Origin: Monodelphis domestica
Lineage: Eukaryota > Chordata > Mammalia > Didelphimorphia > Didelphidae
Direction of reading: 5' to 3'
Assembly: GCF_027887165.1 (NCBI RefSeq)
Contig: NC_077229.1
Span: 346,313,380 to 346,377,379 of the forward strand
DNA: 64,000 nt
The notes under the pieces are model-generated. The model searched no databases. It was not told the origin of the DNA and was given only the letters and a program-made list of their open reading frames with translations. How positions within the stretch are numbered: the first letter of the stretch is position 1; every line of letters starts with the position of its first letter. Made by a program: the position numbers and the translations under genes. Below, in pieces: positions 33,101 through 48,100 of the stretch.

Positions 33101-36100
33101 ATACTACAAGAAATTATCCAAGAAAACTGCCATGATGTTCTTGAATAAGGAGGCAAAATAGACATTGAAAGAGTTCATATAACACCCTCTACACTAAATC
33201 CTCAAAAGACAACTCCCGGGAACGTAACTGCCAAATTCAAGAGCTTCCATGCTAAGGAGAAAATTTTACAAGAAGCTAAAAAAGAGACAATTCAGATATC
33301 AAGGAGCACCAATCAGGATTACAAAAGATCTGACAGCTTCAACACTAAAGGACTGCAAGGCTTGGAATATGATATTTGGAAAGGCAAGAGAATTGGGTCT
33401 TCAACCAAGGATCACCTATCCATCAAAACTGACTATATACTTCCAGGGGAAAGTATGAGCATTCAACAAAAAAGAAGATTTTCAAGGATTTTTAAAGAAA
33501 AGACCAGAACTAAGTGGCAAGTTTGATATCCAAACACAAAGATCAAGAGAAATATGAAAAGGTAAATAAGAAATAGAGGGAAAAGGGGAAAAAGTTTTTT
33601 TTTATTCAAACTTTCTTCTTTAAGGGCTTCAATAAGATCAAATTATTTATATTAGTATATGGGGAAAATGTTATTTATAACTCTCAAAAATTATATTCAC
33701 TATTATAGTAATTAGAGGAATCATTCATAGCAAGAGACTGGGGTAATGAGTACTATAAGATGATATTCAAAAAAAGAAAAAGGGAGGGGGATATTGAAGA
33801 TGGCACGAAGAGATACGTGAAGAAATAAAATAAATAGGATACTCTTTATCACACAAAGATACACATGGGAAAGGGAGGGGAAGACTACTTTTATAAGAAG
33901 GAGAGGAAGACAGTGCTAATAGGTAATACTTAAACTTTATTCTTAGTGAAATCAATTCTGAGAGGGAAGAGCATCTAGATCCACTGGGGTACTGAATTCT
34001 AATCTTACCCTATAGGGAAAGTAAGAAGGGAAAACTAAGGAGGTTAGGGGGGCAGGGAGAAAAAAAGGGAGAGAAAGAGAGGGGGGAGGGAACTTAACAG
34101 ACCCTGAAAAATAAGAAGGGAACAAAAAAGGGAGGGGGTAGAAAGGGAAGCTTATTAAGGATGGGGATTAGGGGAACTGATTAAAAGCAAACCACTGGAT
34201 TAAAAGGATATAGCAAAAGAAGAAAGGACAGAACTAGGAGAGGATATAAAAATGCTGGGGTATACACAAGTGGCAATCATAACTTTGAACATGAATGGTA
34301 TGAACTCACCCATGAAATGAAAACAAATAGGAGAATGGATTAGAAATCAAAATCCTACCGTATGTTGTCTGCAAGAAACACACTTGAGGCGGGTAGATAC
34401 TCACAAGGTTAGAATTAAAGGTTGGAACAAAATCTATTGGGCCTCAACTGATAGAAAGAAGGCATGAGTTGCAATCATGATATCTGACAAAGCCAAATTA
34501 AAAATAGATCTGATTAAAAGGGATAGGGAAGGTAACTACATCCTGATAAAAGGCAGAATAGACAATGAGGAAATATCAGTGATCAACATGTATGCACCAA
34601 ATGGTATAGCATCCAAATTTCTAAAGGAGAAACTGGTGGAAGTTGAAGGAGGAAATAGATACTAGTGGGAGACCTGAACTTACTACTATCAAATTTAGAT
34701 GAATCAAATGAAAAAATTAATAAGAGATGTGAATGAAATCTTAGAAAAATTAGATAACAGATATATGGAGAAAAATAAATAGGGACAAAAAGGAATACAC
34801 CTTCTATTCAGCAGCACACGGTACATTCACAAAGACTCACCCTGTATTAGAGCATAAAAACATGGCAAACAAAAGCAGAAAAAATAAATGCAACCTTTTC
34901 AGATCATAATACAATGAAAATAATCAGTAAGGGTACATGGAGAGGCAAATAAAAAATTAATTGGAAATTAAATAATATGATTCTCCAAAATTGGTTAGAG
35001 AACAAATCATAGAAACAATGAATAATTTCATTGAAGAAAATGACAATGATGAGAGAGCCTTTCAAAATCTATGGGATGCAGCCAAAGCAGTACTCAGGGG
35101 GAAATTTATATCCTTGAGTTCATCTGGTAACAAATTAGTGAGGGCAGAGGTCAATGAATTGGACATGCAAATCAAAAACCATGAAAGCAAACAAATCAAA
35201 AACCCCCAGATGAAAACTAAAGATCCTATAAATTAAGGGAGAAATTAATAAAATCAAAAGTGAAAGAACTATTCAACAAATAAATAAGACTAGAAACTAG
35301 AATTTTGAAAAAACAAACAAAATAGACAAAGTACTAGTCAATCTAATAAAAAAAGGAAAGAATTAATAGTATCATAAATGAAAAGGGAGACCTCACCTCC
35401 AATGAAGAGGAAATTAAAGCAATCATTAAAAACTATTTTGCCCAATTATATGGCAACAAATATGGCAATCTAGATGATATGAATGAGTATTTATAAAAAT
35501 ATAAATTGCCTATATTAACAGAAGAAATAGAATCCTTAAATAATCCCATACCAGAAAAAGAAATTGAACAAGTCATCAAAGAACTCATTAAGCCTGATGG
35601 ATTCACAAGTGAATTCTATCAAACATTCAAAGAACAACTAATCCCAATATTATACAAACTATATGACATAATAAGCAATGAAGGAATTCTACCAAATTCC
35701 TTTTATGACACAAATATGGTACTGATTCCAAAACTAGGCAGGTCAAAAACAGAGAAAGAAAACTATAGACCAATCTCCTTCATGAAGATAGATGCAAAAA
35801 TCTTAAATAGAATACTAGCAAAAATAGCAAGTCATCACGATGATTATTCAGTATGGTCAGGTGGGATTTATACCAGGAGAGCAAGGATGGTTCAATATTA
35901 GGAAAACCATCCACATAATTGACCATATCAACAAGCAAACCAACAAAAATCAAATGATTATCACAATAGATGCAGAAAAAGCCTTTGACAAAATACAACA
36001 CTCATTCCTATTGAAGACCCTAGAAAGTATGGGAATAGAAGGGCCTTTTCTAAAAAATAATAAACAGTATTTATCTAAAACCACCAGCAAACATCATCTG

Positions 36101-39100
36101 CAGTGGGGATAAATTAGACGTATTCCCAATAAGATCAGGAGTCAAACAAGGATACTCATTATCACCTGTTATTTAACATTTTACTAGAAACACTAGCAGT
36201 AGCAATTAGAGAAGAAAAAGAAATTGAAGGTATTAAAATTGGCAATGAGGATGCCAAGCTATCACTCTTTGTGGATGATATGATGATCTACTTAAAGAAT
36301 CCTAGAGAATCAACTAAAAAGCTGGTGGAAATAATCAATAACTTTAGCAAAGTTGCAGGATACAAAATAAACCCACATAAGTCATCAGCATTTCTAAATA
36401 TCTCCAACACATCTCAGTAGCAAGAATTAGAAAGAAAAATTCTATTTAAAATCACCCTAGACAATATAAAATACCTAGGAATCTATCTGCCGAGACAAAC
36501 ACAGGAACTATATGAACACAACTACAAAACACTTTCCACACATTTAAAACTAAATCTAAACAATTGGAAAAACATTAAACTGCTCATGGGTAGGATGAGC
36601 TAACATAATAAAAATGACCATCCTACCCAAACTTATTTACTTATTTAGTGCCATACCCATCGAACTACCAAAAAAACTTTACTGATTTAGAAAATACCAT
36701 AACAAAGCTCATTTGGAAGAACAAAAGATCAAGGATATCCAGGGAAATAATGAAAAAAAAATGCGAAGGAAGATGGTCTAGCAATATCAAATCTTAAACT
36801 ATACTATAAAGCTGTGGTCATCAAAACAATATGGTACTGGCTAAGAGACAGAAAAGGAGGATCAGTGGAATAGACTTGGGGTAAGTGACCTTAGCAAGAC
36901 AGTCTATGATATGCCCAAAGATCCCAACTTTTGGGACCAAAATCCACTATTTGATAAAATCTGCTAGGAAAATTGGAAGACAGTGTGGGAGAGATTAGGT
37001 TTGTATCAACATCTCACACCCTACACCAAGATAAACTCAGAATGGGTGAAAGACTTGAACATAAAGAAGGAAACTATAAGTAAATTAGGTGAACACAGAA
37101 TAGTATACATGTCAGATCTTTGGGAAAGGAAAGATTTTAAAACAAAGCAAGAGTTAGAAAAAATCACAAATTGTAAAATCAATAATTTTGATTACATCAA
37201 ATTAAAAAGTTTTTGTACAAACAAAACCAATGCAACCAAAATTAGAAGGGAAGTAACAAATTCAGAAACAATCTTCATAACAAAAACCACTGACAAATAC
37301 TCAAATTTATAAAGAGCTAAATCAATTGTATAAAAAAAAATCAAGCCATTCTTCAATTGATAAATGGGCAAGGGACATGAATAGGCAATTTTCAGTTAAA
37401 GAAATCAAAACTATTAATAAGCACATGAAAAAGTGTTCTAAATCTCTTATAATCAGAGACATGCAAATCGAAACAACTCTGAGGTACCACCTCACACCTA
37501 GCAGAGTGGCTAACATGACAGCAACGGAAAGTAATGAATGCTGGAGGGGATGTTGCAAAGTTGGAACATTAATGCATTACTGGTGGAATTGTGAATTTAT
37601 CCAACCATTCTGGAGGGCAATCTGGAACTATGCCCAAAGGGTGCTAAAAGACTGCCCTTTGATCCTGCCATAGCACTGCTGGGTTCATACCCCAAAGAGA
37701 TAATAAGGAAAAATACAAGTACAAGAATATTCATAGCTGCGCTTTGTGGTGGAAAAAAATTGGGAAATGAGGGGATGCCCTTCAATTGGGGAATGGTTGA
37801 ACAAATTGTGGTATATGTTGGTGATGGAATACTATTGTGCTCAAAGGAATAATAAAGTGGAGGAATTCCATGTGAACTGGAATGACCTCCAGGAATTGAT
37901 GCAGAGAGGAGCAGAACCAGGAGAACATTGTACACAGAGACTGACCTACTGTGGTACAACTGATTGTAATGGACTTCTCCATTAGTGGCAATGCAGTGAT
38001 CCTGAACAACTTAGAGGGATCTATGAGAAAGAACACTATCCACATTCAGAGGAAAAAGTGTAGGAGTAGAATCATAGAAGAAAAACAACTGTTTGACTAC
38101 ATGGGTCAAGGGGGATATAGACTCTGGGTGAACATCCTGGAGCAAACATCAACAACATGGAAATAGGTTCTGATCATGGACACATGTAATACCCATTGGA
38201 ATTGCACGTGGGCTTCAGGAAGGGTGAAGTTAGGGGGAGGAGGGATAGAATACGATTCTCGTAACCAAGGAATAATATTTTAAATTGACTAAATAAAATA
38301 AAATCAATCAAAAAAAAGAGTGAAAGAACAGGAAGTTTAGGATGGAGAAAAGAAAACTTAAGAGGGCCATGATGGCCAGTCACAGGAGCACAGATTTAGA
38401 GTTGGAAAAGGCCACAGGGCTCATCTTGTCTAGCTTTCATTTTACTGATGAAAACAGCTGAATTCTGGAGAGATAAAGTAACTAGCTCGAGGGCTCACAG
38501 TCAGTAAGTCACAGGATCACTGATCTAAGGATAGATAGGATCATGGAGGTCATTTAGTCCAAGCTCATTTACAGGTAAGAAAACTAAGATTGAGCAAAAT
38601 GTGGACCACCATTTGTTGGATATACTGAATAGTGAATTTCTAACTGTGTGTGGTATGGATTGGGTCATATTGCTAAAAGATCTGAGATTCTGTGAAAAAT
38701 ACAGGCACTCCACAATACCTTGCATAATCAGTACATACGTTGTTCATTTGTTTCAATTGTGTCTGACTGTAACCCCATTTGGGGTTTTTTTGGTAAAGTT
38801 ACCAGTTTGCCATTTCCTTCTCCTATTCATTTTACATATAAATAAACTGAAGTGAAGGGGTAAATGACTTGTCCGGGTCACAAAGCAAGTGGCTGATCAG
38901 ATTTAAAGACATCTTTGTGTTTCCAGGTCCAGCTCTCTATCTCTATCTACTGTACCAATAAATAGCCCTCACTTAATGAATAGTTTTGGTATTACTTTGG
39001 ATTATAGACAATTCAACTCCCCCAAACTGGTTTCAAAGATAACTGAGAAGTATTTTGTACACCATTATGAAGAACTTTAATGAACTATATAAATTGCCAA

Positions 39101-42100
39101 TGTAATAACTTAGCTTAAGAAATTGTTCCATTTTAGCCAGTCTCTAAAGGGAAAACTTCTAAGATAGGGAAATAACAATAAAGGTGAGTGATCATTTCTC
39201 CCTACTATCTTAACACAAAAACGTTTTCATATCTTAAGACTTTTTCTACCCTTTTTTTTTAAGAATGGCTAAGATTACTTTACCGAATGGATCTTTCTAA
39301 TGAATCTTTTTTTGTGATGTGCATTACTTAAAAAATCTTAAATACTGATGCTTTGTTAAAATTTCTAAGGGAAAATATCATTAAACAGAAAGGCAGTTCT
39401 TTGGCCACATTAAAAGCAATATAATGGCTTCTTTCAAATCAGAGGTAAGGATTTTGCCAAAATCATAATTTTATACTGTTGAATGTTTTTGAAAAGTCAG
39501 GTTTACACAGATTAAGTCATTACAAGAAGTGTGCCCGCTTAATTAGGTATTTATTTAATGGAATTGGCACTTTCTCCCTTACTATAATTCTTAGACATTA
39601 ACTTATAAACACTTAAAAAAGCAACATGTTAAATAATTCCCAACTCTTCCCCTCAAATGAAGAATTTTTTATTGTTTATAAAAAACAGAAGTGTAGAAAA
39701 AAGGGAAGGTTACATAAAGGAAGCAGTCTTGGGAAGTTACACAAGCATTTCTCTTTTTTCAATAGTGCATTAAAAAATTCTAAATGAAATTTAACTGAGA
39801 AGGATATGAATGTGAAAAGTTACTTATTTTTGTATGTAGAATGAACAGGAAGGATGTCTTTTGTATCTTTCCTCTCAACTACTGCAAACTCATCAATTTT
39901 CATTGAGGTTTTTTTCCCCCCTTGAATTTACTCCAAAATGCTTTAAAATTTTAGATGATAAACCAAAGATGGGAAATAATCATTGCAAACCTTAATGCTC
40001 TGTGAAAAGGGGATCTATAATTAATACTAGGATATTAAAAAGTATACTTTGATATTAACAATCTGGTAGTTTTTGGACTATCAACCTATTAAAATGTTTT
40101 ACTGAATGGTAGAAAAAAAATCCCTAATGTAATCTAATGATTGTAACTGTCTGGAAAAGGGATTTGTAGCAGATTTTTTTCAGGGCCATTATATTGTTCA
40201 GTTAGAAAATAAGATGTATTCTGAATTTAGTATACTTTGTGATGGATTGATTTTAAGTTTATTTATTGTCCAAAAGTTTTTCTAATGTGTTTTGATTATA
40301 GATAGGCTGTTTTTATTGGTAGCAATCTTCTTCACTTAACTTGTTAATACCCAAGTTGGAAATGTTACTTCCCAGAGAATCTTAGTTCTAATGGTAGGTT
40401 AGAAACACGTGAATAAAACAAATAATAGTCAATCACAATGCTTTCTGTATTAACAAAAAACTCAAAAAATTTTAAATCTTGCTTTCCAATCATCTGACTA
40501 CAAAATGAAGCAGAATTCAAGACACTAATAATGTTCTGCACTAAATTTTGATGCAGAAAATAACGAATTACTTTAAAGTGCTAGACAGTAATCCTAGCCT
40601 TACTTACCCTGGAGGTTCTTGGACAGTCTTGTTCTCTACTTTCTGCTCACATTCCTTTATCATGGAACTTAAAATAACCTGATGAAAAAGAAAAGATCCG
40701 CTGTTAATGGAATATTATTTCCATGTATCCTTTCACCTTTTTTTTTTTGTCCAGGCCTGTGACTCCAAGAGTGAAGGAAACCACCCAAACCAAGGTTGAT
40801 GTGCAGGTCATAGTTTTAGATAATGGTCAATGGTTTGAGCCTCTAAATACATGTGGAGAAGGCCTACCTCTACTGTGGCAGGAGTCAGGTTAAGGAGGGG
40901 CAGTGTGGGGGAGATTTGTATTGTCATAAGACCTAGGAGTCCTTTTAAAGCTATGACCTCTGCAGGTGCCTCACCAATTTTAACTGCTGAAGGAAGACAA
41001 TGGAAGTGTATAACCTTTCCTCACCTTTTTGAAGAAAGTCAGTCAGTCCACAGTTGCTACTACAGCTTTGAGCTGAATATGTAAACTTTTCAAAAGAACT
41101 GCAAATGACCATGACGGGTGGGGAATCAGTTAGAAGGGGCTCAAATTTAAGAACCCATAAAGACCTATAATGGACATGGCTATGAAAGTCTCTTAAGTAG
41201 AAAGTGAAACAAATAAAGAAAACTGAAACCCTAAAAGCTGTTTAGCAGATATCTTGATTGAATTCAAGGTATCTCAAAGAGCTGTTAGTAGAAGTGACAA
41301 TGAGATAAAGCTTTTCTATTGAAGTATAAAGGAAATGAACTCTTTTACACTGTCATAGGCTAGAAGAATGTCTTAATACCAGAGTCCCACATACATTTCA
41401 AAAATTTATTTCCTATTGAGAAAATAAGGAACTAGAGATCTCACAAAAACAAACATTACAGAATCAAAACTTTACGGTTCACCTACTCCTATCTCATTTA
41501 AATGAGAACTTCAGGGGCGGCTGGGTAGCTCAGTGAATTGAGAGCCAGGCCTAGAGATGGGAGGTCCTGGGTTCAAATCTGACCTCAGATACTTCCCAGC
41601 TGTGTGACCCTGGGCAAGTCACTTAACCCCCATTGCCTAGCCCTTACCACTCTTCTGACTTGGAACCAATACACAGTATTGACTCCAAGACGGAAGGTAA
41701 GGGTTTAAAAAAAAAAAGAGAACTTCATGTGTTCTGAAAGATGATCTAAGCATGAATTACCATAGTAGTAAATGTTACTATTAATCATTATAGCAGCTCA
41801 GTGGCACTGTGGACAGAGACTGAAAGAGGACTTTGAGTCAGAAACACCCAAGTTCAAATGTGAACTCAGACCCTTACTTATTACATGGCATTGGATATAG
41901 TTGGGTACTAAATGAATATATTCTTAGCTGAGAGGAAGACAGGAAAAAGGGCAATGGATTTAGGAAGTAGTCATGTTTAGGAAGGCTATTTTAGGACTCT
42001 GGAAAGATACAATGAAATTTTAAGGTGGAATGGAGAGAAGCTGAGGAAATATGGGTCTAATGGCCTAAAATTTCTTAGTAAATTAGGAGATAATTTGGCA

Positions 42101-45100
42101 AAAGTAAAGAACTTCAGAAAAACGCTGATGTTATGGAGCAAAATCTTGTTAAAAGTCAACTAGTCAATGAGATCTTTATGTTTCTACATTGGCCCTTTTA
42201 AAAAGCTTCCCTTTTCTCTTCCCATCAATACTGTTTGTATTTTTGGAATTTCGTCCTTAATACCTTCCCATTTTTCCTGAGACATCTATAAAATTCAGTT
42301 CATGGGAACACACATAGTCCTTTGAAATCTACTGTCAGTCTCTGAGGCCTTTGCCAGACTATGTCAGGCTTTCCTCTTTATCACAGATTCTGGGAAACAG
42401 CTGTCATTCCCTTGTCCTCATATCCACACCTAAAACCAGTTCCTCGCTACTGGTAAGAATCAGATCCAGAAAGGAATTCCCCTTTATTGTCTCTTTCACC
42501 TTTTTAAAGAGGAAACTGACATTAAAGCAAGTCAAGAAGTTATTAGTTATTCTTATTGACAGAGAGTATTCCAGCAGATGGTAGTAAAATTAATATGCTG
42601 GACTAGATTATCTCTAAGGTTCCTGCCAGCTCTAAAGCTAGGGTTCATTTCTCTCCTCTGTTATGCTCTGTGTCAGGACTAGAGGTGAGGCTGGTGGGTG
42701 AGGCAGGTAGGGCAGTGAAATTTGGGATTATAGGGAGGTTATAGGAAGGTCTAGGATTATGGAGGTCTAGGGTGGGCAGTGATCAAATGAATTCAGATGA
42801 CATAGATATACTGGGAAATTAGGAGGGGGCTAAAGGTTGCAATGAGAATAAAACATAGATTCATGAAGAAAAAGTGACTAAACAAAGTTGTGTTTAGGGA
42901 ATGAAACTCTCTTCTTAGGGTTTTAGATCTTAGAAGTAGAGTAGTTGACGTGTAAAAAACAGTTCTGCCTGCCCATTCCTTTTGACTTTAAGTAACTATC
43001 ATTTATATGACAGGATTAAAAAATGGGGTCTATTTCATAAAAATAATCTTTTCGAAATATGGGAAAATGCATTTAACTTCATAAATAAATGTGTAGCACT
43101 AAAAGTGAACCATACTTAAAAAAAAAAAAACCAACTAAAATAATTACGGTCCCAGACAAAACAGTAAAAATGTCTGTCTGAGAAAAAAGTTGGAAATCCA
43201 TCACACGTGATGATTAACAATGATCACCAATATATACTGATCCTCACCTCATGCTCTGGTGAGAGGTGTTCCATATCATTCCTTAAACACCTGAGTCCTG
43301 GTAAAAAGTGATTAACCATTAAATCTTCTGAAATAACTACAAAGAGAAGATGGTTAAGGAATTAAAGGAAAGAGACATTTGTTTTTCTCCAAATACAGAG
43401 ACTGGAAAAAAAGGATACCTTTGGATGTTTTGTTTTGTTTTTTAGTTAAGTCTTATACATTTTCTTTTACTTGGGGTTATCTTTGAATATTTTAAATTAT
43501 CTCACATTTTGGATAATTCACAGAAGTAATTTGTTAAATAAAAACATAACTTGCTTTTATTTAAATGGGTCCCCTTCCACAAGTTGAAAAGTTGTTTTTG
43601 AACAATTATGGAATAAAAAAAATAAAAGCAAGTCACAAAACATTTCACTGGGAAAAATACACTATTTCAATTGCCCATGAAAATGTGCCTGAACATTGCT
43701 AATCTCCACTACCTCATTTAAACTACTCATTAATGAATCTTTTGGATATGAAGCTCCTTTTGCTGTTAATTAGAATATTTAAAGTAAACAAAACTTAATA
43801 AAATAACAGAATTTCATTCAACAAACTTATTAAGCATTCCCTTTGTGCAAGATACTGTTAATGTTTACTGAATTGAGAATACAATAACCACAGACACTTA
43901 AAAGGTCATTTAGCCAAATCTATTTAAAAAAAAAAAAGTAATCTTTCCTTCCAAATCCCTAACAAATCATTATTCAGTTTTAGTTCCTATGAAGATGTGT
44001 ATCTTGAGATAGTCTAAAATGTGTTTAGGGAGCTTGAATTTTTTTTATTTTTCATTTTCATGGGGAAAAAATACTCCAACCCTTTATGTTCTGTCTTAGA
44101 ACTGATACTAAGTATCATTTCCTAGGACCTCCTTTCTCTAATTGTTAGTAATTTTTTCTTCACATCAAGTTGAAATGTATTTCAGAAATCTCTATTTGTT
44201 ACTCTTAAATCTATAAAAGAAGTCTAATATACTCTATGCATGATGATCCTTCAAATATTTCAAATTAAAGTTCTCTTATGTCCTCCAAATCTTCTCTTTC
44301 CAGGTTAGTATCCCAGTTCTATTGAATGATCCTCATGACATAGGTTCTAATTTACTTACAATCATGATTATACTCTTTGGAACATTTCTCTAAATTCTTA
44401 AGTTCCCCAAACTAAATACAGTTTCCCAGATATGATCTGATCGCTGCATAGTTCAATGGGACTATTAATTCCCTTAATGTAAACACCAGATCTCTATGAA
44501 ATCAAATCTAACGTTATTTTTATATTATTTTTCTTTCTGAATCTACTTTTCCCCCTGTTTTCTTCAGTAGCCATTCCTATAATCAAAGATTAAAAGAGGA
44601 AAAATCATTAAGAAACCAGTATGCCAACCAAGTATAATAGTACAGTATTAATCAATAAGCTTTTGAAGAAGCTATATAAAAATGTTAGCTCATGTTGAAT
44701 TTTTGAGTTAACTATAAAATCCTAAGGTATTTTTCACACTGATTACTCTTATGCCACAATTTCTCATCACATATAAATGAAATTTTTTTCAAGTAAAAGA
44801 TAATATTTATCTGATAGAGAAAATTCATGTTAATTTTGGCTCATTTTGTTTTGTGAAATCATTTTCAAATTCCGATTTTGCCATTCAATGTATTAGTTCT
44901 CCATCCAACCATTATGTGGTTTTTATATCTAATAACCATGCCCTTTATCATCTTCAAATCTGTTGGAAAAAACACTGACAAGCACAGGATTGAATAATGC
45001 CGCATACCTACTATGAACCTTCCTTCATGTTAATATGGCTTCATTAATGAGCATTCAGTGAGTATGGTTCTCCTGCTATGAAAACACCAAACTGAATTAT

Positions 45101-48100
45101 AAGAATATCCAATCTCCTATCCTGGAAGCCTTTTTTACTATTTCTCTTTGATCTCCTCCTTTTCCTAACCTACTACTGTTCAACCCTAACTCCTACTTAA
45201 TGCTTTCCAATGAATTCTTTTTCTTCTTCTTTTTAAAAAAAAAATAAACCTTACCTTTTGTCTTGGAGTCAATATTGTGTATTGGCTCCAAGGCAGAAGA
45301 GTGGAAAGGGCTAGGCAATGGGGGTCAAGTGACTTGCCCAGGGTCACACAGCTGAGAAGTGTCTGAGGCCAGATTTGAACCTAGGACATCCCGTCTCTGG
45401 GCCTAATTCTCAATCCACTGAGCCACCCAGCTGCCCCCCAATCAAGAATTCTTAAGTGAAAAGTAAGGAAAATGAAGAAAGCTAACTCTATAGATCAGTT
45501 ATGCCTAAAACTTCAGAGAATAGCAAGTCCAAGACACATTGTATACTAGCAAAAGAGGGAATAGGTAATTCACAGAAGAGATCCAGCAATGAAACCTCTG
45601 GTCTTATATCTATTTACAAATGTAAACAACATGGGTAAAAAAGCAAAGAATCTGTGGCAAAAAGTAAAAGTACAGCTGGATGTAGTTTGTTTCAACCCAG
45701 ATTTTAGGAGTTCAGAGAAATAAGAGGTTAGATCCAATGGTTAATAGTTAATAAAAGAAGTTAGCCCAACAAAGATGTGAAGTGTGAAATTCTGATGAGC
45801 CAAGCAGAAATGATTTAGATGAAGAAAAAAGGAAATTAAAGATTGATTTAAAAGTCAGAACCTTCTCCCTCAATATTCCTCATTTTATAGAGGAAGAGAA
45901 GTTAAATGATTTGCCCTATGTCACACATTAAGTGTTAGAGCTGGGAGTTGAAGTCAGGTCTTCTGGTTCTCCATCAAAAGTCAGTCTGGATTATAAAGCC
46001 TGACATAGCTGCCCAACATACTTAGAAAGTAACTCGGAATTTTTCTTTAACCCTTTCCTTCTGTCTTAGAATCAATACTGTGTATTGGTTCCAAGGCAGA
46101 AGAGTGGTAAGGGCTATGCAATGGAGGGTAAGTGACTTGTCCAGGGTCATAGAGATAGGAAGTGTCTGAGGCCGGAGTTGAGGCCAGGACCTCGTTTTCT
46201 AGGCTTAGCTCTTAATCCACTAAGCCACTTAGCTGTCTTCATAAACTTAGAATTTTAAAAGAAATATATAGAAGAAAAAGAACAGGCAATTAAGAATTAA
46301 TACATAATTGTACTGCAATCCTGGGATAATAGTAACAGAGGCACTAAAGCCCCAAACAAGGTAAGCCTGACAGTGGATGGTGAGGTCAACATAAGATTCC
46401 TTTATAAAATTTTTTTTAATGTAACTTTGAGAATAATAGGACCAAATATTGCTGCTGAGCAAATGTAATGATGAAATTATTATGCAATATATAATGTATT
46501 ATGTAATTACATCTATATATTTCTATTACATATATTATATAATAATTATGTATTATGTAATAATGATAATGAGCAATGGTGAAAAAGTAGCATACAACTC
46601 TATATTGTATATGTCAGGAGTAAGGAGAATGAACTATTTGGAAAGGGCTGAAATCAAAGACAAATAAGGAAATGGTAAGTAAAGAACCTATCCTCAATGA
46701 GATCAAGTCACTAGAACTGGACAGAGTATAGCATAACGATTTAGTTTTCCTGAATGCCACATCACAAAAGTGACTCATTGAGCTTGTAATTCATTATATT
46801 TTTCAAATTTTTTTTCAGGAACACTGATGTCTAGATGAACTTCCCTAGCTCATAAAGGTGAAATTCATCTTTAGATTCCAAGTTTAAAAGTTTATATTCA
46901 ATTTCATCATATCACATTTAGCCTAGCATTTTTGCTTGAGATGTCTTCATATTCTGATTCTGTTGCTCAAAAGGTAGCTGTTCATTGCATCTATGTGTCA
47001 TCAATAAACTGGCATGCCATCTTTGTTTTCATTGATAAAAATATTAAATAGCACACACACAAGGACAGCTCCCTATATGTCTACAATAGAAATCTCTCTC
47101 CAAGCTAATGTCAAATTATTACTGCATATTCTTTGATCCAGCTATTTGACCAATTCTGAATTAACCTAGCTTTACCACTGTCTCCATCTCTCCATTTTGA
47201 CTACAAAAATAGCACAAGAGCCTGCTAAACCCTTTGAAGTTCTAGGTAAACTATATTTACAGAATTTCCCTGATCTACCAGACTAGTATTTCTGTCAAAA
47301 AATAGGATATGAGGTTAGTCTGGGCAACCTGCTCTTAATAAACCTGTCACTGTGTGAGTATGACTTATTTATCTAGAATTTCACTATTTATCCTTTTGAC
47401 ATGTTCTAGAAATTTTTGAGTCAATTTCATATAAACTTTAGTTAAAGACTCTAATCTCTTTAATTTATAAATAACTGTTTCTGTCATATAATGGCTTTCA
47501 TAATCTGGACTCTCCCTATCTTTTCAATCTTATTTCACACTATTTCCCTTCCTGGACTGAATTTTTACACCAAATAGGACAAGTTGTTTTTCAATGTTAT
47601 CCTATAATTCTCTTTTGCCTTAATTTTTGCAGACTATTTGCTATGCCAGGTATGTACTCCATTCTCATTTTTGCCCATTGAAATACTTCTCTTCAAAGCT
47701 TAAGTATTATTCTCCTTTATGAAGACTCTCTTGCTTTAGTTAAAAATGACTTCTGCTTTGCCTCAAATGTTCTTAAAGCCCTTTGGAGCTCTTCTTTACT
47801 TTATTATATTCTGTTTTGTCATACTTTGTGTACACTGTATTCCCACTGGAGGGTCATGGAGGGCAGAAAGATAACTACACACACATGTGCATGTATGTGT
47901 ATATAGGTCAATATTTATATCTTTGATCCATTGCCTTAAAATTTAATGGACTAAAATTTAAATTTCACTAAATTTTCACCAATACTGCATTTGAAATCTT
48001 ACTTGGTCATATTTGTGCAACACTTTCTAGTTTGAAGATCATTCCCTAGGACAGAGAAGATAGAAGTAAAACAGAAGTTTAGTAGTTCTGCTTTCTATGT

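Larger units (their letters stand above)
32038..38315 (+). mobile_element. Nearly full-length L1 retrotransposon, antisense to RELCH
   Basis: A 6.3-kb L1 with 5' UTR (from 32038, gggacttccagg), ORF1, ORF2, 3' UTR and a short A-tail. It is flanked by an exact 12-bp duplication, aagagtgaaaga (32026-32037 and 38316-38327). Both ORFs are broken by stops and frameshifts, so this copy is not autonomous. It sits in the RELCH terminal intron, opposite to the gene's direction, and splits an older CR1. Confidence 0.92.
30124..40607 (-). other. RELCH: RELCH terminal intron (10.5 kb)
   Basis: It runs from the donor at 40602-40607 (GTAAGT) to the acceptor at 30124-30126 (TAG). It contains a 3-base-repeat-like stretch (actaccattactaccgctcc, 30637-30690), AT repeats (30930-30985), a SINE, a 7SL-like segment, a CR1 split by an L1, and SINEs at 38.4-39 kb. 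39000-40600 shows no recognisable feature. Confidence 0.9.
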
